A DNA stretch of 64,000 nt, taken from assembly GCA_946122785.1 (NCBI GenBank), contig CAMGYJ010000010.1, positions 32,033,608-32,097,607 of the forward strand, in the 5' to 3' direction. Under the pieces are notes generated by a model. The model was not told the DNA's origin. It searched no databases and was given only the letters and a program-made list of their open reading frames with translations. The position numbers and the translations under genes are program-made. Of the stretch, positions 1 to 12,039 are shown piece by piece (within the stretch, counting starts at the first letter, position 1; every line of letters starts with the position of its first letter). The DNA comes from Linum tenue. Taxonomy: Eukaryota; Streptophyta; Magnoliopsida; Malpighiales; Linaceae.

Positions 1-2427
1 GATGCATAATTGAAATGCTCCAAGCAAGTTGAAGGCAAACCATGACTTTAGAATTTGGTCATTATAATAACCTTCAAGTATTGATGCTTCTAAGAACTAT
101 CATGTCCAACCCCCACTTATACAACTACGTAGCCATAGTAATTAGTTGTATAATGAGAAATATTACAAAGAAAACTACATAAACAACCAATGTAAGTAAA
201 TATTAAAACTAACAGCTGATAAAACTTAAAATCTCTCTATTGGTATAAATGTATCTATTAGTAACTACTATGCAATCGAGTATATATGATTTTTAGGCAC
301 TGAATAAGAAAAGTATAGATGGCTCACAAATGAAGACGTAGCAACTGAAGGTAGCACACAAAAACCAAAAATAGAAAAAGAGATAAGAAAAAAGGCGAGA
401 AAAAGTCAAACAAAGAAAAAGCCCACATAGGAATACCTCGCTAGCTTTAGGGACTCTCTGCCACAACAAACAACCTTCTTAAAAATCTAACACCCTGAGA
501 CATCAAACAAACCTCCCACGACACTAATGTATGTCATTCCTATTGTCCAATAGGTTTGCCCAATTTAGACTTCTAAATAAATGGACTTTTCACCATTAAA
601 CCAAAACTCACAATCATTAAGAGTTAATGCAAAGACATACATTTCTGAGGCCAATCACAGCATTTAAGCATAATTTTTAGTTGAAAAGAACAACTAAGTA
701 TTTAGCTAAATGATATAGTAGAATGGACACAATCTGCTACCTACTAATGATATAAACGTGTACCGGTACCATCGGTGTATCCTGACTTGCCATTTGCAAC
801 GGGCACTTTGAAAGACAGCTGCATTTTAGAGAATAAACACCCATAAGGGCGTTACGAAACCAAGCTTAATCCAAAATCTTCATATTCCACTTCGAAGACT
901 CCATTTTCAAAAATAAGAGAGTTTAACATGTCAAATCACTCATTTGAAAAATCTCAAACAACTATTAATCAATGCAATATAAAGGCACGTTCCAAATTAT
1001 GTACTTGTAGGAATAATCCCAAATAATTATCAATTAATGTCCCAACTACCTAATGTGCAGAATAGCCCTGGAGCTGTGCTGTTGTTTGCGTTGGTCTACC
1101 TTCAAACATAACATAGTTGCATCACGAACCAAAGCAATTAAGCAAAAATCTTCATATTCCAAGTAGAATGACTCAATTCAATTTGGCCAATGCTTTATAC
1201 ATATTGTTTACCCCTGGACCTGTTGCACTTGCGCCTTCAGATCTTCGTGAACACAATACAATTGCGCAGAGGAGGCTGTCAACGGAATAAAAATTGTTAA
1301 TCAAGTGAATCACCATACAACTAAACAAACGCGCTCTTCTTGATTAGGTATCAAAATAGTGGGGATCAGAATCCCTAAGTAAAATCCTAAAATCCTACGA
1401 TTTTACGATCAAAATCCCGAATTTGACTGCATTGGCGATGGGTGCACGATTAGTGGGCCAAATAACAGTTTGGGCCCGTTTAAATGAAAACATATTTTTA
1501 CTTTCGTGCTCAACAGACCGACCGCACTGGCATCTTCTAAATTTACCCCTAAAAAATTGCTCTGTACGCATCAAATTTGAAATGGAATCCCTCTTTTCTC
1601 ATTTCACATTTCACATTTATATGATGTGTAGATTGTGATGAGTGTAGATGTAGACCTGTCATTGTCCTACAAATTCATTAACACGCCAAAAAGTGGTGAA
1701 ATGAGCCACCCTATTAAACACAATCTTGTATAATGATCATTGGATCCAATCATGCCAGATTATGAAGAAGTTTAAAATGTAGCGGTTATCCCGACTAAAA
1801 CATTAAAAGAACCAGTCTCATATAGTTTGCACAAAGATATAATTTCTCCATAGTAATTCTGAAAAATAATATTAATTTAAGAAGTCGATAATACTTCTAC
1901 ATGTTTAATATTGCAATTCGATATGCAATATTCGAACAAGTGATATTTGGGCTGCAATTTTAGGGTTATTGTATATTTATAAAATAGATAGAAATTTAAA
2001 TTAAGTATTAAACTACAACTAAAATAATCAAAGTATTAAAACACCAAATAAGTACTTACGGGAGATTCAGTGGCCAACTAATCGTTAAAAAAGTCATATG
2101 ATTTTCATAATTTAGGTTCGTGTATGTTTGAATTTAAATAGATACAACAAATATACTTAGTGTGATTGGTTATGATCCTTGCTTGCCTTTAAAGAGACCA
2201 ATGTTCAAATCCCAATGCATGCCTTTTTTATGAATGAATAAATAAGAAAATAAGCAATTGTGAAGACCAAAATGTCCTTCCTATAATCACTCTCGTTGCA
2301 GGAAATTTGAAATGGAGCAACAGTTTTCATCATTCGGTTTTTATTTATTATCTAGATTAGAGCAAATACTAATTATTAATCAGAAAAAATTAATATTATT
2401 TTTTATTAATCAAAATTATTGCATTAT

Positions 2428-2609
2428 TAAATTTTTTATAAATACATCGGCACTCTCCTTCCTCAGAAGTCCTATAAACCAATACAACTAGAAGATCCAA
2501 ATTAAAGATATAATTAGTTAAATTTGTTATAAATACATTGGCACTCTCCTTCCTCAGCAAGCCCTATAAAACAATACAATTAGAACATCCAAATTAAAGG
2601 TATCATATA
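2428..2609. repeat. Tandem duplication, 91-bp unit
   Basis: Two adjacent copies share ATAAATACAT(C/T)GGCACTCTCC, then CCTCAG, CCTATAAA and ATCCAAATTAAAG at a constant offset of 91 bp. The copies differ at several positions, so the duplication is not recent. Confidence 0.8.
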
Positions 2610-2950
2610 ATGTTAGCTAGGGTACGATTCAGTATACATTGTTTGAATGAAACGAGGTTATATTATATATCAGAAAAAAAATTTTATGTATTTTCAAATA
2701 AATATATAATTATCTTTTCTCGTAGTATTCTCAAAAATAACTTCTCAAAAGTAATTGATCATTGAGTATTCTAATGACCCCTTTCAATAAACGCTGCATT
2801 TAACTATTAATCTAAACTATATATCTAAGTTCACAAAAAAATTAAATTAATTTATCAAGATTTAACACTATTACAGAAATTATCCTATTTCTATCTAATA
2901 TATATATATATATATAGAAAAATTAACTAAAGTTTAGTTAAATAACGAAT

Positions 2951-3110
2951 CATCATTTAACTAAATTCACAACTAAATAAAAATCAACTCAATGTGCCCA
3001 AATTTAACCCTAATACATAAACAATCAACATTTAACTAACTAAATTCACAACTAAATAAAAATCAACTCAATTTGCCCATATTTAACCCTAATACATAAA
3101 CAATCAACAT
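2951..3110. repeat. Tandem duplication, 79-bp unit
   Basis: The block with TAAATTCACAACTAAATAAA, TCAACTCAAT and ACCCTAATACATAAACAATC appears twice at an offset of 79 bp with only a few differences. It is non-coding and AT-rich. Confidence 0.85.
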
Positions 3111-3268
3111 ATAACTAAGTTATATAACCAAATATGAAACTAACAAACACCAAATATTTCATTTGTAGAGACAAATTAGATTAGTCGTCTCGCATATTCG
3201 TTGCATATATTCTTTTATCTAGTAGACTAGTTGTTGTGATTCATGCAAATAGTTGATGAAGTGAACTA

Positions 3269-4108
3269 ACATCCAGTCAACCGAAGAGAACTCATTTTCT
3301 TGATTACTCGATCTCCCTTATACTTATACTTAAACTTGATATATTACTTAGTTGCCCACATTTTCCATATCTCTCTATAAAAAAGATGTCCAGCTCAAGC
3401 AATTCGCCATCTCGTGTTCGTTCACGATCATCGAACCCACCTCCTACTGCTCCCCTTGGTTATTCTTGATGCTTTTTATTATTAATGTAATAGGTTCAAT
3501 CCCAGTGTTCATAGCTTAATTTGTTTTTTCTGGACAATTCACCCTACTTTGAAACAAGCTACAGGGTTCATGCTGTGTTTCACTTCTTACATCATTTCCC
3601 TTACAATTACTCTCCTTTTAGGCATCGCGGCTGCTTCATGCTTATGATGTAGGAGGCTCCTCAAAACCTACTTGTATTTCATGCCCACTCTGCTTCTGCC
3701 CAGGATTGGCTTCCTGATCTTCTTCAATGTCGTCACTACTGGTACTCCTACACGTGATATCAGGAACCTGCTATGCACAATCAATACATGAGAGAGTCAT
3801 CAAGATGGTTTATGCAGAAAGTCAATGATGACGAGTTCTGGAACAAGGTGAAGAGCGACCTCATAGAATTCGCACTTTGTAAGGATTCGACTACTAGTGG
3901 AAGCGGGATGGTAAAGCCTAACCCACTATATGGTAATTGCTGCATCAACGACAAGCACTTCACCCCTAATAATATGTGCCCCAACTGAAACAAAGAATCA
4001 AAGAACTAAATTATATAACTGATTCACAAGTATAAAAAATTAACTCCAAGATTTAACACCAATACATAAATAAACATTTAGCAACGTTATATAACTAAAT
4101 AAGGACGC
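3269..4108 (+). repeat. Duplicated segment, copy 1, with remnant of a small secreted-peptide-like gene
   Basis: From the block TAACATCCAGTCAACCGAAG this 0.84 kb segment is repeated starting at 4109. It contains a decayed coding-like stretch. Around 3600-3700 a hydrophobic run resembling a signal peptide is followed, after a frameshift, by a Cys-rich segment (pattern SSKPTCISCPL). A 71-codon open frame at 3773-3988 has paired cysteines near its end (GNCCINDKHFTPNNMCPN). The second copy keeps the hydrophobic stretch and SSKSTCVSCPL in frame. The shared features suggest a former small secreted cysteine-containing protein. I do not recognise the family and regard both copies as broken. Confidence 0.45.
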
Positions 4109-4198
4109 TAACATCCAGTCAACCGAAGAGAACTCATTTCCTTGCTTACTTATACTCAAACTTGATCTAATACTTAATTGCCATGTTTCTCTATAACA

Positions 4199-4569
4199 TG
4201 ATAGAACCTATTTCTAGGGTTCTATCGATAGTGTTGGTTGATTGGAAATTTAGGAATTTGTGGATAGATTGGGGATTGAGATTGAGAACTTGGAGAAAAA
4301 GAAGAAAATAATAAGAGTCGGCCGAAGCCTTGGATTTGGGAAGAGGAGAAATTAGGAGATAGAGAGAAATTAGGGTTTGGGAAGATAGTTCTTCTATTGA
4401 TTTCTGCTTAATTGAACAAAAGAAACAGAATACATATTTATAGCGAAAGACTGGAAAAACCTAATAGACTATCCTAATATGACTCAAAAACTACTAACCA
4501 TATCTAAATAAATCCTAATAATTACTATAAATGATAATTATGATAAAACCGAGAATTGGGTTTCTATCA
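4199..4569 (-). repeat. 3' LTR of the non-autonomous element
   Basis: 371 bp, TG...CA. It is aligned with 6774-7123 by shared blocks such as TTCTAGGGTTCTATCGATAG and ACATATTTATAGCGAAAGAC. It is about 20 bp longer because the other copy has a deletion near its end. Confidence 0.9.
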
Positions 4570-4585
4570 CCTCCTCCCCCTTGAG
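4570..4585 (-). other. Polypurine tract
   Basis: Read on the minus strand this is CTCAAGGGGGAGGAGG, directly abutting the LTR end. This is the expected plus-strand priming site and fixes the element's orientation. Confidence 0.85.
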
Positions 4586-5322
4586 ACCAACCTTGTCCTC
4601 AAGGTTGACCAATTTAATCCACTTCTCCATGTGGCTCGTGCAAATCGCGCCGTGGATTCTCCATTTCTGACTCTTCCGTTTCTTCTAATCATGCTCCACT
4701 ATTTGACTTGAATTTCTTCTATGGCCTTCTCGAGTTGACCTGAATTTTTGATTCCATGATAGAGGACCCAATCCTTCCTTCCTCGAGAAATCTCATTTTC
4801 GGTAACTCCTCTTTCCTTTACATAACCCTCTATGAGATTAAGCAATCCATAGATACTTCTTGGTACAAGAACTTATCCTTAATAACCAACTCATCAAGGC
4901 CTTCAAAATGTTTTCTTGGAGAAAGCCTATAAACTTGCCTTGATGTCTCTCTAATTGCTTTTGGGCTTTGTTCTCTTAAAAGTCCACCTACCAACTCATT
5001 AAACCCACCATTTTCTTCATCCAATTCCATTTTCTTCAAAGAACAGCCCACCCAGAGCCCAATTCGTGCAAGAAGACTCAGCCCACGAACAAGCTCTTTC
5101 TCAACCCGCTTCTCCTCAACTCTCGGCCCATAGTCGGACCCTAACTTGGCATGATTCCTCTTTGGCGGGGACTTGGCCACCAATTTGGTTTTCTCCAGCT
5201 GGACCACATGAAACCTTGCAAGCTCTTTATCCCTCGTTAGACCGCGCCCAAGGCCTCTACGACGAACTTCAATTGGCCTCGCGGCCCACGCGATCCAAGA
5301 AACTCAGCCCAACTGAAGTAGC

Positions 5323-6178
5323 GTGTCCACTTCGTTTCCCTCATCAGGAGAAATGTCCCAAATGGCTTGGCCCAACAAGTCATGCTCCCGTTGCTGCTGC
5401 ATGGTGGGAGGCGACGACCTACTAGGGTTGTCGAGCAGAGGGCCACTGATCTCCTCCCCTGCCATCGCCGTCAGCTCCATTTCCGACTTCATTCCCGGCG
5501 GCGAGCGGCGCACAAGGCGACATGAGTGCCAGCCCGACTCCGCCCTAGTCTTCAGTTTCGTCTCCCCAATCAAAGACGCCACATTTCCTTTAGTCACCAC
5601 CGTCCATGGAATCGTCGTCGCTAGTGGCGCCGCCAGCTTGTTTCACGACTTCGACAAAGATCCCCGGTTGGAGCTCATATGCCTTCCCTCCCTTGGTTCT
5701 GCTCTGCCTCTTCTCGTCGCCACCTCCAGTAGCACCACATTACTCGACGTCGCCCTTGGTAGAGCCGGCTTCTACCTCCCTTCCGAAGCCTTTCTCTGTC
5801 GCGACTCCTCCCTCCCGTCAACGACGCGATAGGAGCCATCGCCCACCTCCGCGCTCCTCGAGCGATCCGGGGCTCCCGAGGACCTGTCTCCCTTTCCTTC
5901 TTCTTCTCTTTTCCCGTCGGTGCAATCTACACCCGCTTCGTGCTCGAGGCCTTCTTCATTTGATGGCGACGAGGCGAGCCCCGCTCCGCCGTCGCCTTCA
6001 GCTCCACCTTCCCGTCTGTCATTGTCGCGGGTGGGGTATTTGTAGATCTCGGCTCCAACGGACCCTTCTTCTTCAACAACGAACATGCTAGCATACGGCC
6101 GAAAGTCCCACTTGATTCGTCGGTGAGCCTTACCCAGACCAGCATTCAATGGTGCAATGGGAATCGCCACCATTAGTC
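5323..6178 (+). other. Coding-like cargo inside the LTR element, antisense to it
   Basis: On the + strand, opposite to the retroelement, an open frame of 169 codons (5323-5832) is followed by further protein-like segments in shifted frames. These include a hydrophobic PVGAIYTRFVLEAFF stretch near 5910 and a segment near 6040-6170 with the pattern VFVDLGSNGPFFFNNEHA. GC content is much higher than in the flanks. The pattern looks like a captured and decayed host coding sequence. I do not recognise the family. The minus-strand frames over the same bases are less protein-like. Confidence 0.4.
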
Positions 6179-6759
6179 ACGTTCTGTGTGCGATTCGACG
6201 CTCCGGCGCGTCAAGCCAGCGGCGCGACATCGTCCCCGCTTCATGTCGTCAGTCGCAGGTAGGAGATGGTGATGCAGCGGCTCCTCGCCATCTTTCGTCG
6301 GGCTCTTTCTTCCTGAATCTCTAGTTCGCCATTCGACCCGGCGTCGACCTCCTCTCAAAACCTTCAGCCTGGGTTTCTTCTCTAGGGGCGATGGAGCTCT
6401 CCTTGACGGAAGAGTAGAGATCTCCTTCTTCTTTGGTCACTACCGCAACAGGAGCCTCCTTGCTCTACTGCTGTACTCGGGATAATTGTTCAATCGCTGC
6501 AAGCAGTTTTGGTGGTGAAGCCGAAGAGGAGGTGGCTGGTGGCTTGTTTTGCCACGTCGAGTTTAGGGTTCATTTAATCTCCTCCATCGATGCAGCACTC
6601 CTCCACGCCTCCCAGTATCGTCGACCAAAGGCTTCATTCCGCAGCTCCTGCAATCGAAACCATTCGAGATCAAAGAGCTTTGACAAACTCATTCTGGCTT
6701 TGGATTAAGATGAAGTCGTCCCCGGTTGAGAGTTGTGAAGAATTCATTCTCGAAACGGG

Positions 6760-6771
6760 GCTCTGATACCA
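6760..6771 (-). other. Primer binding site, initiator-Met tRNA type
   Basis: The minus strand reads TGGTATCAGAGC two bases inside the LTR boundary. This is the standard initiator-Met tRNA primer site of plant LTR retrotransposons. Confidence 0.9.
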
Positions 6772-6773
6772 AA

Positions 6774-7123
6774 TGATAGAAACATATTTCTAGGGTTCTA
6801 TCGATAGTGTTGGTTGATTGAAAATTTAAGGATTTGGGGATAGATTTCGGGATTGAGATTAAGGACTTGGGGAAGAAGAAGAAAAGAATAAGAATCAGCC
6901 AAATCCTTGGATTTGGGAAGAGGGGAAATTAGGAGATAGAGAGAACTTAGGGGTTGGGAAGATAGTTCTTATGTTGATTTCTGCTTAATTAAACAAAAGA
7001 AAAAGAATACATATTTATAGCGAAAGACTGGAAAAACCTAATAGACTATCCTAATATGACTCAAAGACTGCTAACCATATCTAAGGATAATTATGATATA
7101 ACCCGAGAATTGGGTCTCTATCA
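6774..7123 (-). repeat. 5' LTR of the non-autonomous element
   Basis: 350 bp, TG...CA, next to the primer binding site. Compared with the other LTR it lacks about 20-30 bp near its right end (after CTAACCATATCTAA) and carries scattered substitutions. Confidence 0.9.
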
Positions 7124-7520
7124 TAACATCTCTCTATAAGAAGGATGGTAAGCTCAAGCAATTCGTTATATTGTGTTCATTCACGGTCATCGAAACCACC
7201 TCCTATGCTCCCTTGGTTATCCTTTTATCCTGATGCTTCTTATTGTTAATATAATAGGTTCAATATCCCAGTATTCATAGCTTTATTTTTCTTGAAAGTT
7301 CGGCTTGCTTTAAACAAGTTACATAATTCCAACTCCATATCTTTGACATTTACTCTCCTTTTTATCATCGTGGCTTCTTCAGCTTACGTCGTAGGGGACT
7401 CATCAAAATCTACTTGTGTCTCATGTCCACTACGCAGATGTAGACGGGATAAGCAATCGAGACACTACTACGATCGCATTGGCATTCTCCAAAGTCGTGA
7501 AGAGAAATAACAAAGAAAAC
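7124..7520 (+). repeat. Duplicated segment, copy 2, right part (left part is 4109-4198)
   Basis: Sequence 7129-7520 resumes the duplicated segment exactly where the LTR element at 4199-7123 interrupts it. The shared block CTCTCTATAA, AGCTCAAGCAATTCG and CGATCATCGAA (here with changes) matches 3371-3450. A 72-codon frame at 7292-7510 starts with a hydrophobic stretch like a signal peptide (LTFTLLFIIVASSAYVVG) and then SSKSTCVSCPL, the same motif as in copy 1. Its downstream exon, equivalent to 3773-3988, is missing, so it is probably not a functional gene. Confidence 0.5.
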
Positions 7521-8250
7521 AAGAAACAAGTTATCAATCCATATAAAATTATACGTGCTTTTAACTCTCATAACAAAGCAGATTATTTGTATCTAAAAGT
7601 TAAAATACATATACAATTATTTGCCTCAAAATATATTCTTTAGAGACACATATATATTTATATCTCCATAGAATGAAATATAATTGTCTCAAAAATTAAA
7701 ATTATAAACAAATGCATCTCCCTCTAAAGATAAATAAGAACAGAAAAAAGGGCTTTAATTTTAAAAGTAGAACTTCCTTCAAATATATCTTCTTTGAATT
7801 TCTTAATTAGCAACAATATTATTTGATACTAAATTTGCCTATAAAAGGAATTAGAGACAGAGAAGTATGACATCAATAATATATTTGCTTCAAGAAAAAG
7901 TATATAGAGATAAATAAATGTCATTTTGAGGTACCTGAACTTTGTTTCTAAAGCCAAATTTTCTTGTAGTGGTAGTATAATTGGTTGCTATATTTGATTT
8001 GTGAAATTTTAGCACTACCAAATTGGTGATTGCCAGTGAAATGAACAGTAATCTTAACCAATTTTTTACACTGTGATGGAGGAACGGTAGATAAGGTTAG
8101 CATACGCCAGGTGTATGTAAGATTGAACCATATATATGGTAAATGCTAGTGTACGTCTGGTGCATGATATATGTCTGCGTTCACATTTACTATATGCATT
8201 AGATTTCGACGAATTAAAACCATTGATTGTCGGTTAATATTGTTAGAGTA
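7521..8250. other. AT-rich stretch without a gene
   Basis: There is no coding signal. The last ~150 bp (GTAAATGCTAGTGTACGTCTGG) resemble 9945-9985, so they probably belong to the same short repeat family as the foldback element to the right. Confidence 0.5.
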
Positions 8251-9743
8251 TAGGGCTAATACCACTACAACACCCGAACTATCCGGAAAATGCCACTTGT
8301 GTCCTATTGTTTCCAATATTCCATCTGTGTCCTGAACTAATATTCCGTTAGTGTTGACCGGTGTTGACCGTTAGTATTTAACAGAAAATCCTGTCAGCGT
8401 TGACGTGACATCTGACGTGGAATTTTCATTTATTTTTCCATCTAAAATAATTAAAATAAGGAAAAAATTGTAATTAATATTTCAAAATAATCTCCATGAT
8501 TCATTCCTGCATTCCAATCCCTTCTTTTCACTTGTGGATTCCATTTCTATTCCCGGCAGCTACGGAGCTACCAATCCATTTCTATTCCCCGTAGTTACCA
8601 CCGACTGGACTAGGAGCAGGGAGCTAAAACTCGAGCCCGAGCTCCATATCTGGCGAACAACAAGAGAAAAAAATCGAAATCAATCCATCCATGTTGCTTT
8701 CGAAGAGCCCTTTTAGATTGGAAGCCGTTGATGCACCCCAAATGGAGATCTGATTAACTGTGGTAACAAAGGCTTGGCTGTCGGGAAGCAAAACCAAGAA
8801 GAGAAGGGCGACAAAATCAAAAGAGAATCCAGATCTACCTTCGGACCGAAACGCAGAAGGAAAAGAAGTCCAGATCTAGTCAACATGGTCGACCGGAGAC
8901 AGAAGCGGCGTCAGACCTCCGATTTAGTTAGCGATGAAACCCTAAAGCAGCTGCCATCGTCACCGTCTTTGCCGCCATCACACTCATCTCCTACGTTGCA
9001 ATTGGAGCCAAGCGGTGGCACAAAGCTGGAGATAAACTCGCTTGTAAAGGAAAGGTAGATCTGGAGTTGATATCCTGATTCGTCAATGTTTCGAACTAGG
9101 GGAAGCTTGAGGAATCAGTGGCCTATGGTGAACGCGATGGTAGCAGAGCCGCCCGGAGGAGGATACAGAGACATGATGGCGGCAAGGTGAAGCGGCGACA
9201 ACAACTATGGGACCGGATATCTTTTATTTTTCTTTGGATTCGTCGTAGCTTCTTTTGGCAGAGAGGGTCGAAGGTGGTCATCGTCGATGGGAGAAGCAAA
9301 AACGGGAGACACCAGGGATGAAGGTTTATGATGGGATGTGGGGTTTTCCTGGGTTGAAGTAATGGGCATGCTTATCTGATTTCCAGATCGAGAAAGAATC
9401 CCAATTAAAAAATCCCTCCATCCAAATCCCACGAAAATCTGGGTAAATCTCCAAAGATTCAATCGTTCCCAATTTTTTCTTTATTTTCTTTTATTTTTTA
9501 TTTAATTTTATATTACAAAATGATGTGGCATCTACGTGGATGTCGAGTTTTTTGCCACGTCATCGAAAGTCAAAATTACTTTGACCACCGTCTGGTCAAC
9601 CGTTATCTTTAACAGTCAACGAAAGTATCACGATACAAATGACACAAAGTATCATACGATGGGATAGGAATGGAATATTGGAAACAATAGGACACAAGTG
9701 GCATTTTCCGGATAGTTAGGGTGTTGTAGTGGTATTATCCCTA
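8251..9743. mobile_element. Mutator-like element with ~73-bp TIRs
   Basis: Terminal inverted repeats 8251-8323 and 9671-9743 are nearly identical over 73 bp (TAGGG(C/A)TAATACCACTAC... ending TTCCAATATTCCA). Length and TIR style fit a Pack-MULE or MULE-derived non-autonomous element. I could not find a clean 9-bp target duplication, so the exact ends may be off by a few bases. There is no MULE transposase. The interior is GC-richer than the flanks and holds coding-like pieces. The element appears to have landed in a copy of the foldback repeat seen at 10015-10267, because 9744-9850 matches that repeat's right arm. Confidence 0.7.
8938..9055 (+). pseudogene. Captured transmembrane-segment fragment in MULE
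   Basis: One frame reads AAIVTVFAAITLISYVAIG followed by AKRWHKAGDKL. It is a good single membrane span with a basic flank, about 38 codons, with no start or stop of its own. The composition and its location between MULE TIRs suggest a captured host exon. I do not recognise the donor gene. Confidence 0.35.
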
Positions 9744-9912
9744 AATTATATGAATCATGTGGTTTGGGTTATAGAATTAGGGACTAAAGTTCACCCATTA
9801 GAGGTCGGGACATAGTATCATACCACAATCTAAGATCAATTCATGGTCTAAATAACAAAATTTGATGAACATTCGTTAAGATTAGCGTACATTAAGTGTA
9901 CGTAGCCTGAAC

Positions 9913-9943
<31 letters not shown>

Positions 9944-10014
9944 GGAAAATGCTAGCGTATGTCCGGGCGTACGCTAGCCTACCGTACGTCCATTGAGTTT
10001 TGCTATTTAGACAA

Positions 10015-10267
10015 AGAATTAATCGGAGCTTTGGACATGATACTATACCATAACCCCTAATGGTCCCAGTACCCAATTCACTAATCCAAAGCATGAGATT
10101 CGTATAATCTTAAAAATGAAAATCAACGATTCTGATTCGTATAAATTTTCATTGATTTTCATTTTAAGATTAAACGAATCTCATGGTTTGGGTTAAAAAA
10201 TTAGGGATTGGAGTTCACCCATTAGAGGTTAGGGTATAGTATCATGCCCCAAACTCTGATTAATTCA
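10015..10267. mobile_element. Foldback MITE (long palindrome)
   Basis: Left arm 10015-10126 and right arm 10140-10267 are imperfect inverted copies. Shared blocks include GCATGATACTATACC, CATGAGATTCGT and AAAATGAAAATCAA. The spacer is only about 13 bp. A partial copy of the right arm lies at 9750-9850. The RNA would fold into one hairpin, the usual small-RNA precursor shape of foldback MITEs. Confidence 0.75.
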
Positions 10268-10283
10268 TGATATATATATATAA

Positions 10284-10692
10284 GGTGGTTACTTTGGTGC
10301 ACTCACTTTTTAGTGCATTTAGTGCACTCAACTCTCAAAGTGGTAATAATACATCGAATTTTGAATTTTATTGGGTAGCTTTTGTCTAATATGATGATAT
10401 AACATAGAATCACAACTAATCAATCCATTATCATAACCCCTTGACCTTCAATTTTGATTCCCAACCTAAAATCCCAAATTGTGAACCTAAACCCTAACCC
10501 TAAATCCCTAATCCTAAATCCTTCAAATTAAAGCAAATCTTGAATGATTTTTTTGAAAATTCATGTGTTTCTTGTTCATAGTATCATAAGCAACAATCAA
10601 TACGGTTTTGGCATGAATCACATGCTCGGAATGAGGATTGTGAGGCGAGTGCATTGAATGCACCCAACAAAGAGTGTGCACCAAAGACGCCA

Positions 10693-10694
<2 letters not shown>
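10284..10694. mobile_element. MITE with ~23-bp TIRs in TA-rich DNA
   Basis: The left end GGTGGTTACTTTGGTGCAC is inverted at the right end (GTGCACCAAAGACGCCACC). Both ends abut runs of alternating TA, so a TA target duplication is likely but cannot be proven. The interior is non-coding and includes a degenerate CCCTAAA-like run near 10490. Confidence 0.65.

Positions 10695-10745
<51 letters not shown>
10695..10745. repeat. (TA)n microsatellite
   Basis: About 50 bp of alternating TA sit between the MITE and the following Pack-MULE. The run resumes on the far side of the Pack-MULE at 12044-12070, so that element inserted into this microsatellite. Confidence 0.95.
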
Positions 10746-10749
<4 letters not shown>

Positions 10750-12039
10750 TAAAGACACATTTGGTCACTGAGATTATAAAATCGGGACATGTTTAGTCAC
10801 TAGAAAAAGTTAATATCAAATTTGGTCACTACAATTACTAAAACTGGACGCATTTAGTCACTCGCCGTTAGTCTCCTTCCAACTCCGTTAATGAAGTCCG
10901 TTAAGTGCTGATGTGGCAAACAGAATTGCCTAATCAGCCTGATATAACCCAACAAAAATAAAACCCGACCCGCCACATCATTATAACCCGCCACATCATT
11001 AAACCCAACCCAACCCATGACCCCACCCCACCCAACCCTTCTCCCCCGGATCCCAAACTTTCACAGTTTCACCAGTCGCCAATCCCTCTCCAACCTTAAT
11101 GCCAAGCAAATTATACAATTCAAACCCCACATCGCAAACAAACTTCCGTCCCTACCAAAGTCGTCAAGCTCCTCAAATTCCCAAGGGATCACCATGGTCA
11201 AGCTCTCACCAACTCCGACATCCTGACCGTCCTCGCCGTCTCCGGCATCACCCTCACCGTCGCTCTCCCCAACAAGATTAGATTCTTCTGTTGAGTCTGT
11301 GGTGAAACCCATATTGGTCTACGACTTCAATTGAACCCTCAATTCGAGTTGGCTAAACGCGTATTCGAATTGCGAATCTTTCTAGCGGTTGACGACGGAG
11401 TCGATTATGAGAAAGAGCCAAAGAGGGAAACAAAACCCATTGAGAGGAGACAATCGACGATGAAATCTAAAGCCGATCTGGTGGCGAGGTAGCGATGTGC
11501 AATTCCGGCCTCCTTCAGGATTTTCACGGCCTCCCTCGCCGGCGCTTCTTCTTCCCGTGAATCGACGGCTCCACCTTACCACCGTCCTCCTCCTCTTCCT
11601 CCTCCCGCTCCTTTACGCGCCCGCTCTTCTAGCGATTCAACCCATGGCCTCGTTGGTTAAGGATTGGTCTGCTGGGTTTGGTCGAACAGGTTTGCCGGAG
11701 GAGGTGGGAGGAAGGAGGAGAGCAGTGGCGGAGGTGGGAGGTGCCGAGGTGGGAGGAAGGAGGAAGAAGGGTTGGGTGGGGTTGGGTCATGGGTTGGGTT
11801 GGTTTTAATGACGTGGCGGGTCGGGTTTTATTTTTGTTGGGTTATATTCGGCTGATTAGGCAATTCTGTTTGCCACATCAGCACTTAACGGACTTCATTA
11901 ACGGAGTTGGACGGAGACTAACGGCGAGTGACTAAATGCGTCCAGTTTTAGTAATTGTAGTGACCAAATTTGATATTAACTTTTTCTAGTGACTAAACAT
12001 GTCCCGAAATTGTAATCTCAGTGACCAAATGTGTCTTTA

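Larger units (their letters stand above)
1..3268. other. AT-rich intergenic DNA, no gene seen
   Basis: No open frame on either strand has a recognisable domain or convincing coding bias. The longest frame (1423-1638) is 71 codons and matches nothing I know. The stretch holds two short tandem duplications, listed separately, and an AT microsatellite near 2905. Around 2165-2230 there is a stretch resembling the tRNA-like B box of a plant SINE (GTTCAAATCCC), but no full SINE structure can be assigned. Confidence 0.6.
4199..7123 (-). mobile_element. Non-autonomous LTR retrotransposon (LARD-like)
   Basis: Two LTRs (4199-4569 and 6774-7123) start TGATAG and end CTATCA, and are flanked by the 5-bp target duplication TAACA (4194-4198 and 7124-7128). 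The orientation is minus: an initiator-Met primer binding site (TGGTATCAGAGC, complement of 6760-6771) lies next to the right LTR and a polypurine tract (complement of 4570-4585) next to the left one. The 2.2 kb interior has no gag, protease, RT, RNase H or integrase, so movement would need proteins from another element. The LTRs differ by many substitutions and a deletion, so this is one of the older insertions here. It interrupts the second copy of the duplicated segment. Confidence 0.9.

Noticed and set aside
10488..10520. Telomere-like CCCTAA repeats
   Set aside because: Only a few degenerate units inside a MITE. Too short and irregular for an interstitial telomere block.
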